Notes: generated from the sequence alone by a model not told the origin. 64,000 nt of DNA from Alphaproteobacteria bacterium (GCA_019635875.1 JAHBYP010000001.1:992001-1056000); one strand, 5' to 3'; shown: positions 39,007 through 48,438, counted from the stretch's first letter. Numbers and translations: made by a program.

Positions 39007-39193
39007 GGCGGCCGATCCCGACATCGAGCCCGGCCTGGCGCGCGGCGACTTCGCGCCGCTCTATCGCTGGCTGTGCGACCGTGCACAACCAGAGCGCGCT
39101 GCTGTCGACCGACGCGCTGCTCGAGCAGGCGACCGGCAGCCCGCTGGGCACAGCGGCATTCAAGACGCATCTGAAGGCGCGGTACCTGCCTTA
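39004..39193 (+). pseudogene. second, frameshifted copy of the M32 carboxypeptidase 3' end
   Basis: Nearly identical to 38603-38792: GGCGGCCGATCCCGACATCG opens both, and both end in CTGCCTTAG. Two bases are lost near 39077 (CTGTGCGACCG against CTGCGCGAAACCG), which breaks the frame. It follows the YD fragment directly. Confidence 0.85.
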
Positions 39194-39281
39194 GTGGCCG
39201 AATCCGACACGCGTAGGGGTGGAAATCGCCAGCGCCGTCGGGCTGGGTTACGCTACCGGCATCGACAATCCGGAGACCGCC

Positions 39282-39539
39282 ATGCTCGACCTGCGACCGA
39301 ATTGCGAGTGCTGCGACAAGGACCTGCCCAACGGCGCGCCCGACGCGCTGATCTGCACCTTCGAGTGCACCTTCTGCGTGGCCTGCGCCGAGGCGCGGCT
39401 GGGCGGGCGCTGCCCGAATTGCGGCGGCGACCTGGTGAAGCGGCCGACGCGGCCGGCCGACAGGCTCGGCCGCTTTCCGGCCTCGACCCGGCGGGTGAGG
39501 AAGGACCATGCCGGCTGCCTCGACCGTGCCGCCGCCTGA
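39282..39539 (+). CDS. DUF1272 family protein
   Basis: 85 residues. Cys pairs in the order CECCDKDLP, CTFECTFCVACAE and GRCPNCGGDL make a small zinc-binding protein; this is the DUF1272 pattern. Function unknown. Start ATG 39282 with GGAG upstream. The last 32 bases overlap the start of the following methyltransferase gene. Confidence 0.85.
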   Translation: MLDLRPNCECCDKDLPNGAPDALICTFECTFCVACAEARLGGRCPNCGGDLVKRPTRPADRLGRFPASTRRVRKDHAGCLDRAAA

Positions 39540-40146
39540 GCGGCCGCGCCGCGTCAGTGGCACCGAAGGCTATGGCGAGACGGCCGCGACGCTCGTCGGG
39601 CCATATGAAACCATAGCATTCGAGGACGTGCATGCCGACGTGCTGCACCTGTTTCCGGCCGCGCCGCGCGCCGTGCTCGACATCGGCGCCGGCACCGGCC
39701 GGGACGCGGCGGCGCTGGCCAGGCGGGGCTACGACGTCACCGCCGTCGAGCCGACGCCGGAGCTGCGCGACCATGGCAAACCATTGCATGCCGACGTGCC
39801 GATCGCCTGGATCGACGACGCGCTACCCGACCTCGACGTCGTGCATGCGCTTCGCCGGCAGTTCGACCTCATCCTGCTGACGGCGGTCTGGATGCACCTC
39901 GACCCGGCGCAGCGCCGGCGCGCCATGCCCCGGGTGGCGAGCCTGCTGGCGCCCGGCGGCGTGATGCCGATGCGGCTGCGGCACGGGCCGGTGCCCGCCG
40001 GCCGGCGCATGTTCGACGTCTCGATCGAGGAGACCGCCGGGCTGGCCGGGGCCAGCGGGCTCAGCACCATCCATCGCGGCCGGCGCCCGGGCCTGCACGG
40101 CGTGCCCGGCGTGCACTGGAGCGTCGTGGTCTTCCGCCGGGATTGA
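39508..40146 (+). CDS. class I SAM-dependent methyltransferase
   Basis: 212 residues. Motif I VLDIGAGTGRDAAALARRGYDV, acidic end VEPTPEL, and LILLTAVWMHLDPAQRR. Substrate unknown. The start overlaps the DUF1272 gene, with GAGGAAGG upstream, so the two are coupled. Confidence 0.85.
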   Translation: MPAASTVPPPERPRRVSGTEGYGETAATLVGPYETIAFEDVHADVLHLFPAAPRAVLDIGAGTGRDAAALARRGYDVTAVEPTPELRDHGKPLHADVPIAWIDDALPDLDVVHALRRQFDLILLTAVWMHLDPAQRRRAMPRVASLLAPGGVMPMRLRHGPVPAGRRMFDVSIEETAGLAGASGLSTIHRGRRPGLHGVPGVHWSVVVFRRD

Positions 40147-40190
40147 CCGCCTTGCCCGCTCCTGCCCCCGCCGTTATGGTCCGCGCCCTC

Positions 40191-41612
40191 ATGTCCGATA
40201 TCCGTTACATCAGCACGCGCGGCGGCTCGCAGAACATGGCCGAGCGGCTCACCTTCGAGGAGGTGATGCTCTCGGGCCTGGCGCGCGACGGCGGCCTCTA
40301 TCTGCCCGAGAGCTGGCCGGCCTTCACCGCCGAGGATCTCGCGGCCTATCGCACCATGCCCTATGCCGACATGGCCGCGCGCATCGTCGCGCCCTTCGTC
40401 GGCACTGCCTTCTCGGCCGAGGAGCTGCTGCGCCTGTCGCGCGCCGCCTACGCCACCTTCGACCATCCCGAGGTGGTGCCGATCAAGCCGTTGGCGGTCG
40501 ACAATCTGCACCTGATGGAGCTGTTCCACGGCCCGACGCTCGCCTTCAAGGACGTGGCGCTGCAGCTGCTCGGCCGCATGCTCGAGGAGATCCTGACCCG
40601 CTCGGGCAGGCGCGCGCGCATCGTCGGCGCGACCTCGGGCGACACCGGCTCGGCGGCGATCGAGGCGGTACGCGGCAGCCGGCGCGTCGACATCTTCATG
40701 CTGCATCCGCAGGGCCGCACCTCGGAGGTGCAGCGCCGGCAGATGACCACGGTGCTGTCGCCCAACGTGCACAACGTGGCGATCGACGGCACCTTCGACG
40801 ACTGCCAGGATCTCGCCAAGGCCTGCTTCAACGATCTCGCCTTCCGCGACCATCACCGGCTCACGGCGGTGAACTCGATCAACTGGGCGCGGGTGATGGC
40901 GCAGATCGTCTACTACACCGCCGCCGCGGCGCGCCTGGGCTCGGCCGAGCGGCCGGTGTCGTTCTGCGTGCCGACGGGCAATTTCGGCAACATCTACGCC
41001 GCCTACGCCGCCAAGCAGATGGGTGCGCCGATCGGCCGGCTGATCATAGCAACCAATAGCAACGACATCCTGGCGCGCTTCATCGAGAGCGGCGCGCAGA
41101 GCATGGCCGCCGTCGAGGCGACGCTGTCGCCCAGCATGGACATTCAGGTGTCGAGCAATTTCGAGCGCCTGCTGTTCGACCTGTTCGACCGCGACGGCCG
41201 CGCGCTGGCCAAGGCGATGGCCGCGTTCCGCGCCACCGGCACGATGCGCGCCAGCGCCGCGCAGCTCCTGCGCGCGCGCGGCATCTTCGACGCCGGCCGC
41301 CTCGACGATGCCGGCACCTTGCGCGTCATCGCCGAGGCGCTGCGCGACACCGGCGAGCTGCTCGATCCGCACACCGCGATCGGCTACGCCGTGGCGCGCC
41401 AGAAGCGCGGCGATCCGTCCCTGCCGATGGTCGTGCTCGGCACCGCGCATCCCGCGAAGTTCCCCGACGCCGTCGAGAAAGCGGTGGGCAAGCGGCCGGA
41501 GCTGCCCGAGCGGCTGGCGGATCTCTACAAGCGTCCCGAACGTTGTACGGTGCTGGGCAACGACCTGCAGGCGCTGCAGCAGCTGATGGACACCACCCCG
41601 GTGCCGCGATGA
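40191..41612 (+). CDS. thrC: threonine synthase
   Basis: 473 residues, the long-chain class. N-terminal YISTRGG and LARDGGLYLPE, PLP-lysine segment HGPTLAFKDVALQLLG and the phosphate-binding GATSGDTGSAA. It converts O-phosphohomoserine to threonine. Start ATG 40191 is chosen over 40143 by family length. Its stop overlaps the M16 gene start. Confidence 0.96.
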   Translation: MSDIRYISTRGGSQNMAERLTFEEVMLSGLARDGGLYLPESWPAFTAEDLAAYRTMPYADMAARIVAPFVGTAFSAEELLRLSRAAYATFDHPEVVPIKPLAVDNLHLMELFHGPTLAFKDVALQLLGRMLEEILTRSGRRARIVGATSGDTGSAAIEAVRGSRRVDIFMLHPQGRTSEVQRRQMTTVLSPNVHNVAIDGTFDDCQDLAKACFNDLAFRDHHRLTAVNSINWARVMAQIVYYTAAAARLGSAERPVSFCVPTGNFGNIYAAYAAKQMGAPIGRLIIATNSNDILARFIESGAQSMAAVEATLSPSMDIQVSSNFERLLFDLFDRDGRALAKAMAAFRATGTMRASAAQLLRARGIFDAGRLDDAGTLRVIAEALRDTGELLDPHTAIGYAVARQKRGDPSLPMVVLGTAHPAKFPDAVEKAVGKRPELPERLADLYKRPERCTVLGNDLQALQQLMDTTPVPR

Positions 41613-42871
41613 GCGTCCGCCTCACCACGCTCGACAACGGATTGCGTGTCGTGACCGACACCATGGACTCGGTCGAGACCGTGGCGCTGGGCGTGTGGAT
41701 CGCCGCCGGCGCGCGGCACGAGAGCGGGGAGCGCAACGGGCTGGCGCACATGCTCGAGCACATGGCGTTCAAGGGCACCAGGCGGCGCACCGCGCGCGGC
41801 ATCGCCGAGGAGATCGAGACCGTCGGCGGCAGCCTCAACGCCTATACCGGCCGCGAGACCACGGCCTATCACGCCACCATCCTCAAGGAGGACGTGGCGC
41901 TGGCCGTCGACCTGATCGCCGACATTCTCCTCGATTCGACCTTCGTCGAGGAGGAGATGAGCCGCGAGCGCGGCGTGATCCTGCAGGAGATCGGCCAGGC
42001 GCACGACACGCCCGACGACATCATCTTCGATCGCTTCCAGGAGGTCGCGTTCCCCGGCCAGCCGCTCGGCCGGCCGGTGCTCGGAACCGAAAAGACGGTG
42101 ACGGCGATCTCGCGCGAGGACCTCCTCGCCTGGCTCAGCACGCGCTATCACGGCGGGCGCATGGTGCTGTCGGCCGCCGGCGCGATCGAGCACGAGCGCT
42201 TCGTCGAGCTCGCGGCCAAGGCCTTCGCGCGCGTGCCGCGATCGGGCGGCGGCGTCCAGCCCGTGGCTGCGCAGTACATCGGCGGCGACCGCCGGGACGA
42301 AGACGAGCTGGAGCAGGTGCACCTGCTGATCGGCACCGAGGGCTTCTCGTATCACGACCCCGACCACCACGCGCTGGCGGTGTTCTCGACCCTGTTCGGC
42401 GGCGGCATGTCCTCGCGCCTGTTCCAGCGCATCCGCGAGGAGCGCGGGCTGGTCTACAGCATCTCGTCCTTCACCTCGTCCTATCGCGACGGCGGGCTGT
42501 TCGGCATCTACGCCGGCACCGGCGCGGAAAGCCTGGCCGAGCTGGTGCCGATGGTCTGCGCCGAGTTCACCACGATCGCCGATACGGTGCAGGACAGCGA
42601 GATCGCCCGTGCCCGCGCCCAGCTCAAGGCCGGCGTGCTGATGGCCCTGGAGTCGACCCATGCCCGCTGCGAGCAGGCGGCGCGGCATCTGTTGACCTAT
42701 GACCGGGTGATTCCCGCGGCCGAGACCGTGGCGCGCATCGAGGCCGTCGACCGTGCCGCCGTGCAGCGGGTCGCCCGTCGGCTGCTGGCCGGCAAGCCCA
42801 GCGTCTGCGCTCTCGGGCCGGTCGGCGGGCTGGAGACCTACGACTCGATCACGGCTCGCCTGCGCGCGTAG
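41609..42871 (+). CDS. M16 family zinc peptidase (mitochondrial processing peptidase-like)
   Basis: 420 residues. The inverted zinc motif HMLEHMAFKGT (HxxEH) with the downstream Glu in LNAYTGRETTAYHA region, then a second, inactive-type half (GGGMSSRLFQRIREERGLVYS). Cytoplasmic or periplasmic peptidase of unclear substrate. ATGA overlap with thrC, the standard alphaproteobacterial arrangement. Confidence 0.94.
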   Translation: MSVRLTTLDNGLRVVTDTMDSVETVALGVWIAAGARHESGERNGLAHMLEHMAFKGTRRRTARGIAEEIETVGGSLNAYTGRETTAYHATILKEDVALAVDLIADILLDSTFVEEEMSRERGVILQEIGQAHDTPDDIIFDRFQEVAFPGQPLGRPVLGTEKTVTAISREDLLAWLSTRYHGGRMVLSAAGAIEHERFVELAAKAFARVPRSGGGVQPVAAQYIGGDRRDEDELEQVHLLIGTEGFSYHDPDHHALAVFSTLFGGGMSSRLFQRIREERGLVYSISSFTSSYRDGGLFGIYAGTGAESLAELVPMVCAEFTTIADTVQDSEIARARAQLKAGVLMALESTHARCEQAARHLLTYDRVIPAAETVARIEAVDRAAVQRVARRLLAGKPSVCALGPVGGLETYDSITARLRA

Positions 42872-42943
42872 CGGATCCGGGCCATGGGCAAAGATTGGAA
42901 ATCGTGTAAAATATCCGATGGACCCTAGGGAGAGTCATCCGGG

Positions 42944-43549
42944 ATGTTCCGCCTTTCCGACGTGCCACTCGCGCTGGCCTCGACGCCGCGCCTGCCGTCG
43001 GAGCGCGTCTTCCTGCGCATGCCTAACCTCGACGACTGGCGCGAATGGGCGGAGTTGCGCGCCGCCAGCCGCGCCTTCCTGACGCCGTGGGAACCTTCGT
43101 GGACGGAGGACGCGCTGACGCGCGATTCCTATCGCCGCCGCCTGCGCCACTACATGCAGGAATGGCGCGCGGGCGAGGGTTACACCTTCTTCATCTTCCT
43201 CAACGACACGCGCCGGCTGACCGGCGGCATCTCGGTGTCCAACGTGCGCCGCGGCGTCGCCCAGAGCGCAAGCATCGGCTACTGGATGGGCCAGCGCTAT
43301 GCCGGCCATGGCTACATGACCGAGGGCCTGGCGGCGCTGCTGCCCTTCATGTTCGACGAGGTGCGCCTGCGCCGCCTCGAAGCCGCCTGCCTGCCGAGCA
43401 ACGAGCCCAGCAAGTCGGTGCTGCGCAAGGTCGGCTTCCGCGAGGAAGGGCTGGCGCGTCAGTACCTTAAGATCAATGGCATATGGCACGACCACGTGCT
43501 GTTCGCGCTGCTCGCCGAGGATTGGCGCCGGCAGTTCGCCGAGCGCTGA
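42944..43549 (+). CDS. GNAT N-acetyltransferase, RimJ-like
   Basis: 201 residues. SERVFLRMPNLDDWREWAEL at the start, the acetyl-CoA region GYWMGQRYAGHGYMTEGL, and NEPSKSVLRKVGFREEGLARQYL. The family acetylates ribosomal protein N-termini or other amines. A TAAAAT box about 35 bases upstream may be part of its own promoter. Confidence 0.9.
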   Translation: MFRLSDVPLALASTPRLPSERVFLRMPNLDDWREWAELRAASRAFLTPWEPSWTEDALTRDSYRRRLRHYMQEWRAGEGYTFFIFLNDTRRLTGGISVSNVRRGVAQSASIGYWMGQRYAGHGYMTEGLAALLPFMFDEVRLRRLEAACLPSNEPSKSVLRKVGFREEGLARQYLKINGIWHDHVLFALLAEDWRRQFAER

Positions 43550-44028
43550 GCGTCCCTGCTGGCCGACGCTTTCCTTGATGCCGTGCGCCCGCGCGACCAC
43601 CGATGAGCGTGGTGGTGTGCGCCAATCGACGGCCGTTGCGCGCAGGTCTGACCTCGGTGGAAAATATCAGGTTATTTCAAGGGCATAGCGCGTGGGAGCC
43701 GCCTTCGGGGCCCCGCCAGGTTATCGCGGCCAGCACCGCCCAGACCACAGTGTCACACCCTCGGTGCCGACGGATGGCCTGGTGTCGATGCCGCTTGCGA
43801 AATCCCGGGTTCGCAGGCGGCGGAGGCCCTGCCCCTGGGCGATTCGCCATGTATTCCTGCATGAGAATGGAGTAAAATCCTGCAATTGAAGTTGGTCGCT
43901 CATTCGAGCCGCCAGAAGACATAAGACCAAAGAGCATATGAGGGACCGCTGCTTGGCGGACGTGCCGTGACCTGTGTGGCCGGAGGTGGCCTCCAGGCCG
44001 GCGACGAAGAGGGGAATGGGGGACACCG
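43550..44028. other. 479-base gap without a gene
   Basis: No coding frame is convincing. An inverted repeat ACCACC/GGTGGT (about 43596-43616) could end the GNAT transcript. Near the right end GGAGG-TGG-CCTCC forms a small hairpin. The middle part is less GC-rich than the surroundings and marks the left edge of the accessory patch that follows. Confidence 0.5.
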
Positions 44029-45792
44029 TTGAACTGGCCTGACCCGAAGACTTTCTGCGCCTTGCCTTTCGAGCATCTGTGCATTGGACCCGAGGGCACA
44101 GCGCGCGTCTGCTGCGTGGCGCACGACAATGTGAGCCAGCACGGCGCACCGATGTCTCTCAACGTCAACACGATGGACGAGATCTGGAACTCCGCCTACA
44201 TGCGCAATATCCGGCGCGGCATGATGCGGGGTGAGCGGGTATCGGCGTGCGAGGTGTGCTACGAAAGCGAGGCCGCGAGCGGCCAAAGCTATCGTACGCA
44301 TACCGGCCTCGAGCCCATCATGGGGCGCAAACGCACGGCGGCGTCGCTGAGCCACTACGGTGCGGACGCGAACTACCGCGTCGATCGCGCGCCCAGCTTC
44401 ATCAAGCTCGAGATCAGCAATCTCTGCAATCTGAAGTGCCGCATGTGCTACGGCGCCGCCAGCTCGCAGATCGAGCGCGATCCGGTGCACAGCAGGTGGA
44501 GCGGCGGCGTCGATCCGCTGCATGCGATCTGGCGCGGAGCCAGTGCCCGGCTGGGGCCGGAGCCACGCATTGGCGTGCGGACGTCGGGCCTTCATCCGCA
44601 CGAGTACTACGACGGGATCGTGCGGTCGTGGACCGACGGGCACGCGACCATGAACGTGCCGCTGCCGGCCGATATACGGCTGCACAGCCTGGAGATCGGG
44701 TTCCACCACGCGGGGAGAAGGGGGCAACACTACCGCATCGTCATCAACGGCCGCCCCATGGCGAGCGGCGCACTGAACGAGGGCGACGCGCCTGTCGTGA
44801 TCGACCTGAACGGCTTCGAGGGCGGTCGCGAACTGATCGTCGAGTTCATAAGCAACCGCATCATCGAGAAGGCGGGCGAGGTCGAGCGCGGCGTTCCGCT
44901 GACACACGTGATGCTGAATCGTCACACGCACGAAGCCTCGGTAGCGCATCCGCAGTTGCTCTCGCCGCCGACGGACAGGGACGAACCTTGGTACATGAAC
45001 GATGACAAGGTGTTCGGCGATGCGCTGAAATCGATTGACTCGCTGGAGCGGCTGTACATCACCGGTGGCGAGCCTCTGATCAACGATCGAGTGGCCGACA
45101 TCCTGGGCTATCTCGTCGACACGGGCGCCGCCAGCCGCATCCACCTCGAGCTGTCGACCAACTGCACCAGCGTCAACCCGCGCTACATCGAGCGCATCAA
45201 GAAGTTCCGTCACGTCGAGATGCTGCTCAGCCTCGATGCGGTCGGAGACATCTACGAGTACATCCGCTATCCGGCGCGCTGGAGCACGGTCGAAGCCAAT
45301 GTGCGGAAGCTGAAATACGAGCACGGCCTGCTGTGCAAGGTGCCGCCGGTCATCCAGGTCTACAACGTGCTCAACCTGGTCGAGATCTTCCGGTTCTGTG
45401 ACTCGATGGACATGGATATCACCATGAACATCCTGCACATGCCCGACAGACTGGCGATCCACCACCTGCCGCCGCGGGTGCGCAAGGCCGCTGCGGCCAA
45501 GCTGCGTGCCTACCACGACAGCGACTGCCGCGATCTCACCAAGCCGCAGGTCATGTCGCTGGTTCGCTATCTCGACACGATGGACACGCCATTCAAGCCC
45601 GACGTGGTCCGCGAGCTGATGCTGTTCTCCAACGATCTCGACGCGACGCGCGGGCAGAGCTTCCGCAAAACCCACGCGGAGATGGTCCAGTTGCTGGCCG
45701 AAGATGGCTTCGAGTGGACCGACGAGACGCGATTCGTGAGCGGCGAGACCAAGATGCGGCCCGCGAGCGAGCGCGACTACGCCTGGCTTTGA
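44029..45792 (+). CDS. radical SAM protein with twitch-type Cys motif and a large inserted domain
   Basis: 587 residues from TTG 44029 (GGGGGA upstream; no ATG fits). The N-terminal FCALPFEHLCIGPEGTARVCC and CEVCYES form an auxiliary Cys region. The SAM cluster is CNLKCRMC (Cys133, 137, 140). GGEP lies only at 346-349, about 206 residues later; the gap is filled by a beta-rich insert (about 165-310) with RLHSLEIGFHHAG, YRIVINGRPMASG and GGRELIVEFISN. Then NCTSVN and SLDAVGD continue the radical SAM barrel. A glycosyltransferase gene follows by 70 bases. The reaction is unknown. Confidence 0.75.
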   Translation: MNWPDPKTFCALPFEHLCIGPEGTARVCCVAHDNVSQHGAPMSLNVNTMDEIWNSAYMRNIRRGMMRGERVSACEVCYESEAASGQSYRTHTGLEPIMGRKRTAASLSHYGADANYRVDRAPSFIKLEISNLCNLKCRMCYGAASSQIERDPVHSRWSGGVDPLHAIWRGASARLGPEPRIGVRTSGLHPHEYYDGIVRSWTDGHATMNVPLPADIRLHSLEIGFHHAGRRGQHYRIVINGRPMASGALNEGDAPVVIDLNGFEGGRELIVEFISNRIIEKAGEVERGVPLTHVMLNRHTHEASVAHPQLLSPPTDRDEPWYMNDDKVFGDALKSIDSLERLYITGGEPLINDRVADILGYLVDTGAASRIHLELSTNCTSVNPRYIERIKKFRHVEMLLSLDAVGDIYEYIRYPARWSTVEANVRKLKYEHGLLCKVPPVIQVYNVLNLVEIFRFCDSMDMDITMNILHMPDRLAIHHLPPRVRKAAAAKLRAYHDSDCRDLTKPQVMSLVRYLDTMDTPFKPDVVRELMLFSNDLDATRGQSFRKTHAEMVQLLAEDGFEWTDETRFVSGETKMRPASERDYAWL

Positions 45793-45862
45793 ACAGCGGC
45801 CTGCAGCGCCTCAACATGCCGGCAGATGCTGATCGGTCGGACAATTCATATTGGGACTGGTC

Positions 45863-47044
45863 ATGCGCATCCTAGTTTCTCTGGATCACGGCGCGCCCGC
45901 CGAGCTCATTCGGGACGCCTTGGCCGTCGGTGCCGCCCTGGAGGCGAAGGGGCACAAGACGATCTACGTCGTCGGCGAGCCGGTCGCCTTCGTCGATCAG
46001 GCGGGGAGTCGGACGCCGAGCGAGCTGCATCAGGCGCCCGTGCTGTCCGCGATGCCGCAGCTTGTCATGAAGCGGCCGCCGGTGGACGGATTTGCCGACC
46101 AGATGGCCGTGGCGGGCTACGACAACAGGCAGTCGCTGCTGACTTTGGCGTCGATCTGGAACCGGCAGCTCGAGGCGCTGAAGCCGGATATGATCGTGGG
46201 ATTTCGAACGCCCGTCCTGTGGCTGATCGGCCAGTACCATGCGCCGACGGTCGCCATCGGCAACGGCTTCGCCATGCCGCCGATTCTCGGCACCTCGTTT
46301 CCGCGACTGTCGGTCAATTCGACCCCGCTGGCTGAGGAGAGCATCATGCTGGCCAACGCCAATGCGGTGCTGGCGCGCTTCGGCAAGCCGGCGCTGGCGT
46401 CGCTGTCGGAGGTCCTCCAGGGCTGCACGTCGATCCTCTACGGGCCGCCGCCTCTCGATCCGTATCTGCAGCTGCGTCGGACCCTGACGATCGGCCTGCT
46501 AGGCGAGAATCCGCAGCCGTCAAATCCGCCGACGAGGCCGCGCCTTGCGGTGTTCCTCGACGTCCGGTGTCCGGGCGTCGAGACGATTGTGCTGGCGGTC
46601 AGCGGATTGGGCACGATCCCGGTCGATATCCATATCAGCGGCGTGACGACCGGCATGCGACGCTTCCTCGAGCAGCAACCGCACATCAAGGTCTGGAACG
46701 ATCACGCCGCCCTCCTGGCGCAGGTCGAAACAGCCAGCGCGCTTGTCCATCACGGCGTGCACGATGTGGCGCAGCGCTGCCTGACGAAGGGCCGCCCGCA
46801 GCTCATGATCCCCTGGACGCGCGAGCAGGAGATGCTGACCTACATGGTCGGCTGGATGTCCTTCTCCTGGACGAAGCCGTCGACGACCGAGGTCGCCGAG
46901 ATGTCCACGACGTTGCGCGACCTGCTGCGCGACAACTCGCTGGTGGTCGCCGCCCAGCATCATGCGCGGCAGTTCGCCGACACCAACCTGCCGAACGCCT
47001 TGCCGGCGATCGTCGGCCAGCTGGAAAAGCTGGTGAAGGCCTGA
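45863..47044 (+). CDS. GT-B type glycosyltransferase (GT1/GT28-like)
   Basis: 393 residues. The N-terminal MRILVSLDHGAPAELIRDALA and the C-terminal donor-site segment SALVHHGVHDVAQRCLTKGRPQLMIPWTREQE (read here in parts) match the GT1/MurG-like pattern of a His-Gly turn, Gly-Pro-x-Leu-hydrophobic-Pro and Gln/Glu. The acceptor is unknown. ATG 45863 is preferred over TTG 45851. It is probably co-transcribed with the radical SAM gene. Confidence 0.7.
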   Translation: MRILVSLDHGAPAELIRDALAVGAALEAKGHKTIYVVGEPVAFVDQAGSRTPSELHQAPVLSAMPQLVMKRPPVDGFADQMAVAGYDNRQSLLTLASIWNRQLEALKPDMIVGFRTPVLWLIGQYHAPTVAIGNGFAMPPILGTSFPRLSVNSTPLAEESIMLANANAVLARFGKPALASLSEVLQGCTSILYGPPPLDPYLQLRRTLTIGLLGENPQPSNPPTRPRLAVFLDVRCPGVETIVLAVSGLGTIPVDIHISGVTTGMRRFLEQQPHIKVWNDHAALLAQVETASALVHHGVHDVAQRCLTKGRPQLMIPWTREQEMLTYMVGWMSFSWTKPSTTEVAEMSTTLRDLLRDNSLVVAAQHHARQFADTNLPNALPAIVGQLEKLVKA

Positions 47045-47058
47045 CGGCAAGGCGTCGG

Positions 47059-48000
47059 TCAGTCCGCGCGGTACAGTCGCTTGTTGGCGAGAACCCACTT
47101 CAGCCGCTGGACCCGCTCCTTCATCGAGTGTTCCGGGCACCGCAGGCTGGCCCAGACGACATCCCACAGCGAGACGCGCCCCAGCCAATAGAGATTGGTG
47201 ACTCGCCACTCGTTGCGGTCGAGCTCTACGTTGAACTTGCCGCCGTCGCGCTCGATCACCTGTCGCAGGCAGAACATGCGCCACTCGATGCGGCGGACAT
47301 CGGCCTCGCGGGTCTCCTTCGACCGGTACGACCGGTCATCTCGGCCCGACGCGTAGAGATTGGAGCCGTGCAGCAGCCGGTTGGTGAGCGTATCCGGCAC
47401 CGACGCGATCTCGCCCGTCAGGGCGCAGAAATCGGTGAGCAGCGTGTCGGCGCCCTCGCGCAATGCGTAGGTCGGGATTGGCAGGGCGCGCTTGATGTGC
47501 TGGGTCCGCACCGTCAGCACCGACGTGATCGGGCTCCACCACGAGCCGCCGGAGCGGATGTACTTCCTGCGATAATTGCCGTCGGTCAGCGCATGCGGCT
47601 GCGGCGCTCCCAGCTTGTCGCCGTTGGGACCGACGTTCTGGAAGCGGTGGTAGAGCATGACCGCCTCAGGACGCTGGCCCGCGACCTCGACCATGCGCTC
47701 GACCTTCTTCGGCAGCCATGTGTCGTCGGCGTCCAGCATCATGACAAGCTCGCCTGAAGCGAGCGGAATTCCGATGTTGAAGGCGTGCCCCTGTCCGCCA
47801 TTCTCCGTGCGGATCCAGCGGACCTTGTCCTTGTATCCCGTCAGTACATCGGCCGTGTGATCCGTCGAGCCGTCGTCGATGACGATGATCTCGATGTTCG
47901 GATAGGACTGATCCAGGACGCTGTTGATCGCGAAAGGAAGGTATCGGCCATAATTGTAGGAATTGATCAGGGCCGTAACGAGCGGGCGGGCGCTGGGCAT
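47059..48000 (-). CDS. glycosyltransferase family 2 protein
   Basis: 313 residues. VTALINSYNYGRYLPFAINS, IIVIDDGSTDHTADVL, and the DxD motif VMMLDADDTWLPKK. It transfers a sugar from a nucleotide donor, probably at the inner membrane face. Convergent with the GT-B gene; ATG 48000 is preferred over TTG 48009. Confidence 0.9.
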   Translation of the reverse strand: MPSARPLVTALINSYNYGRYLPFAINSVLDQSYPNIEIIVIDDGSTDHTADVLTGYKDKVRWIRTENGGQGHAFNIGIPLASGELVMMLDADDTWLPKKVERMVEVAGQRPEAVMLYHRFQNVGPNGDKLGAPQPHALTDGNYRRKYIRSGGSWWSPITSVLTVRTQHIKRALPIPTYALREGADTLLTDFCALTGEIASVPDTLTNRLLHGSNLYASGRDDRSYRSKETREADVRRIEWRMFCLRQVIERDGGKFNVELDRNEWRVTNLYWLGRVSLWDVVWASLRCPEHSMKERVQRLKWVLANKRLYRAD

Positions 48001-48114
48001 GGAAGGCAAAGGCCGGGCAGAACAATATTGAACGCAGGTTACTCCAGACGGCCTTCGGGCGAAAGCAGCGATCGCCCCGGATCGAGCCTCGGTTTGAGCC
48101 CGTTCCGGTGGCCG

Positions 48115-48438
48115 CTAGGAGCCGGAGGCCGCATCGCGCGCGCTCTTCAGGAGTGCCGCGACCTCGACCACATGCCAGTCGGCGCGCCATGCGTTGATCT
48201 GACCGGATTGGTCGCGCCCCATCAGATCGGCGAGCAGGCGCACCAGGACGCGCATCTGCGGATCAGGGATGCTCTCCAGGGCTTCGCTTGCCGCGGCCTG
48301 AGCTTCCCTGAGCGCTTTCTCGGCCGCTTCCTTGGACCGACGGGTCAGCTCACGGCGATGCTCCTCGAGCCAATCCTGTTCCTCGGCGATCGCCATCATC
48401 TCCTCCACCCGTGCACGTGCAACGACATCGGCCTGCAT
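48115..48438 (-). CDS. hypothetical coiled-coil protein
   Basis: 107 residues from ATG 48438. Residues about 8-55 are Glu/Arg/Ala-rich and should form a coiled coil (EEMMAIAEEQDWLEEHRREL, EAAEKALREAQAAASEALE). The C-terminus holds RLLADLMGRDQSGQINAWRADWHV. No family recognised. A longer frame to 48552 has an unlikely basic N-terminus. Confidence 0.5.
   Translation of the reverse strand: MQADVVARARVEEMMAIAEEQDWLEEHRRELTRRSKEAAEKALREAQAAASEALESIPDPQMRVLVRLLADLMGRDQSGQINAWRADWHVVEVAALLKSARDAASGS

Noticed and set aside
39004..39193. Functional short gene after the YD fragment
   Set aside because: The frame is a shifted copy of the carboxypeptidase tail; the frame in which it resembles a protein has lost two bases.
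43550..44028. tRNA or small RNA gene in the long gap
   Set aside because: No cloverleaf, no T-loop sequence and no promoter-terminator pair could be recognised.
43900..45675. 591-codon minus-strand frame opposite the radical SAM gene
   Set aside because: The plus strand has intact Cys clusters and GGEP; the minus frame has no domain and no start signal.
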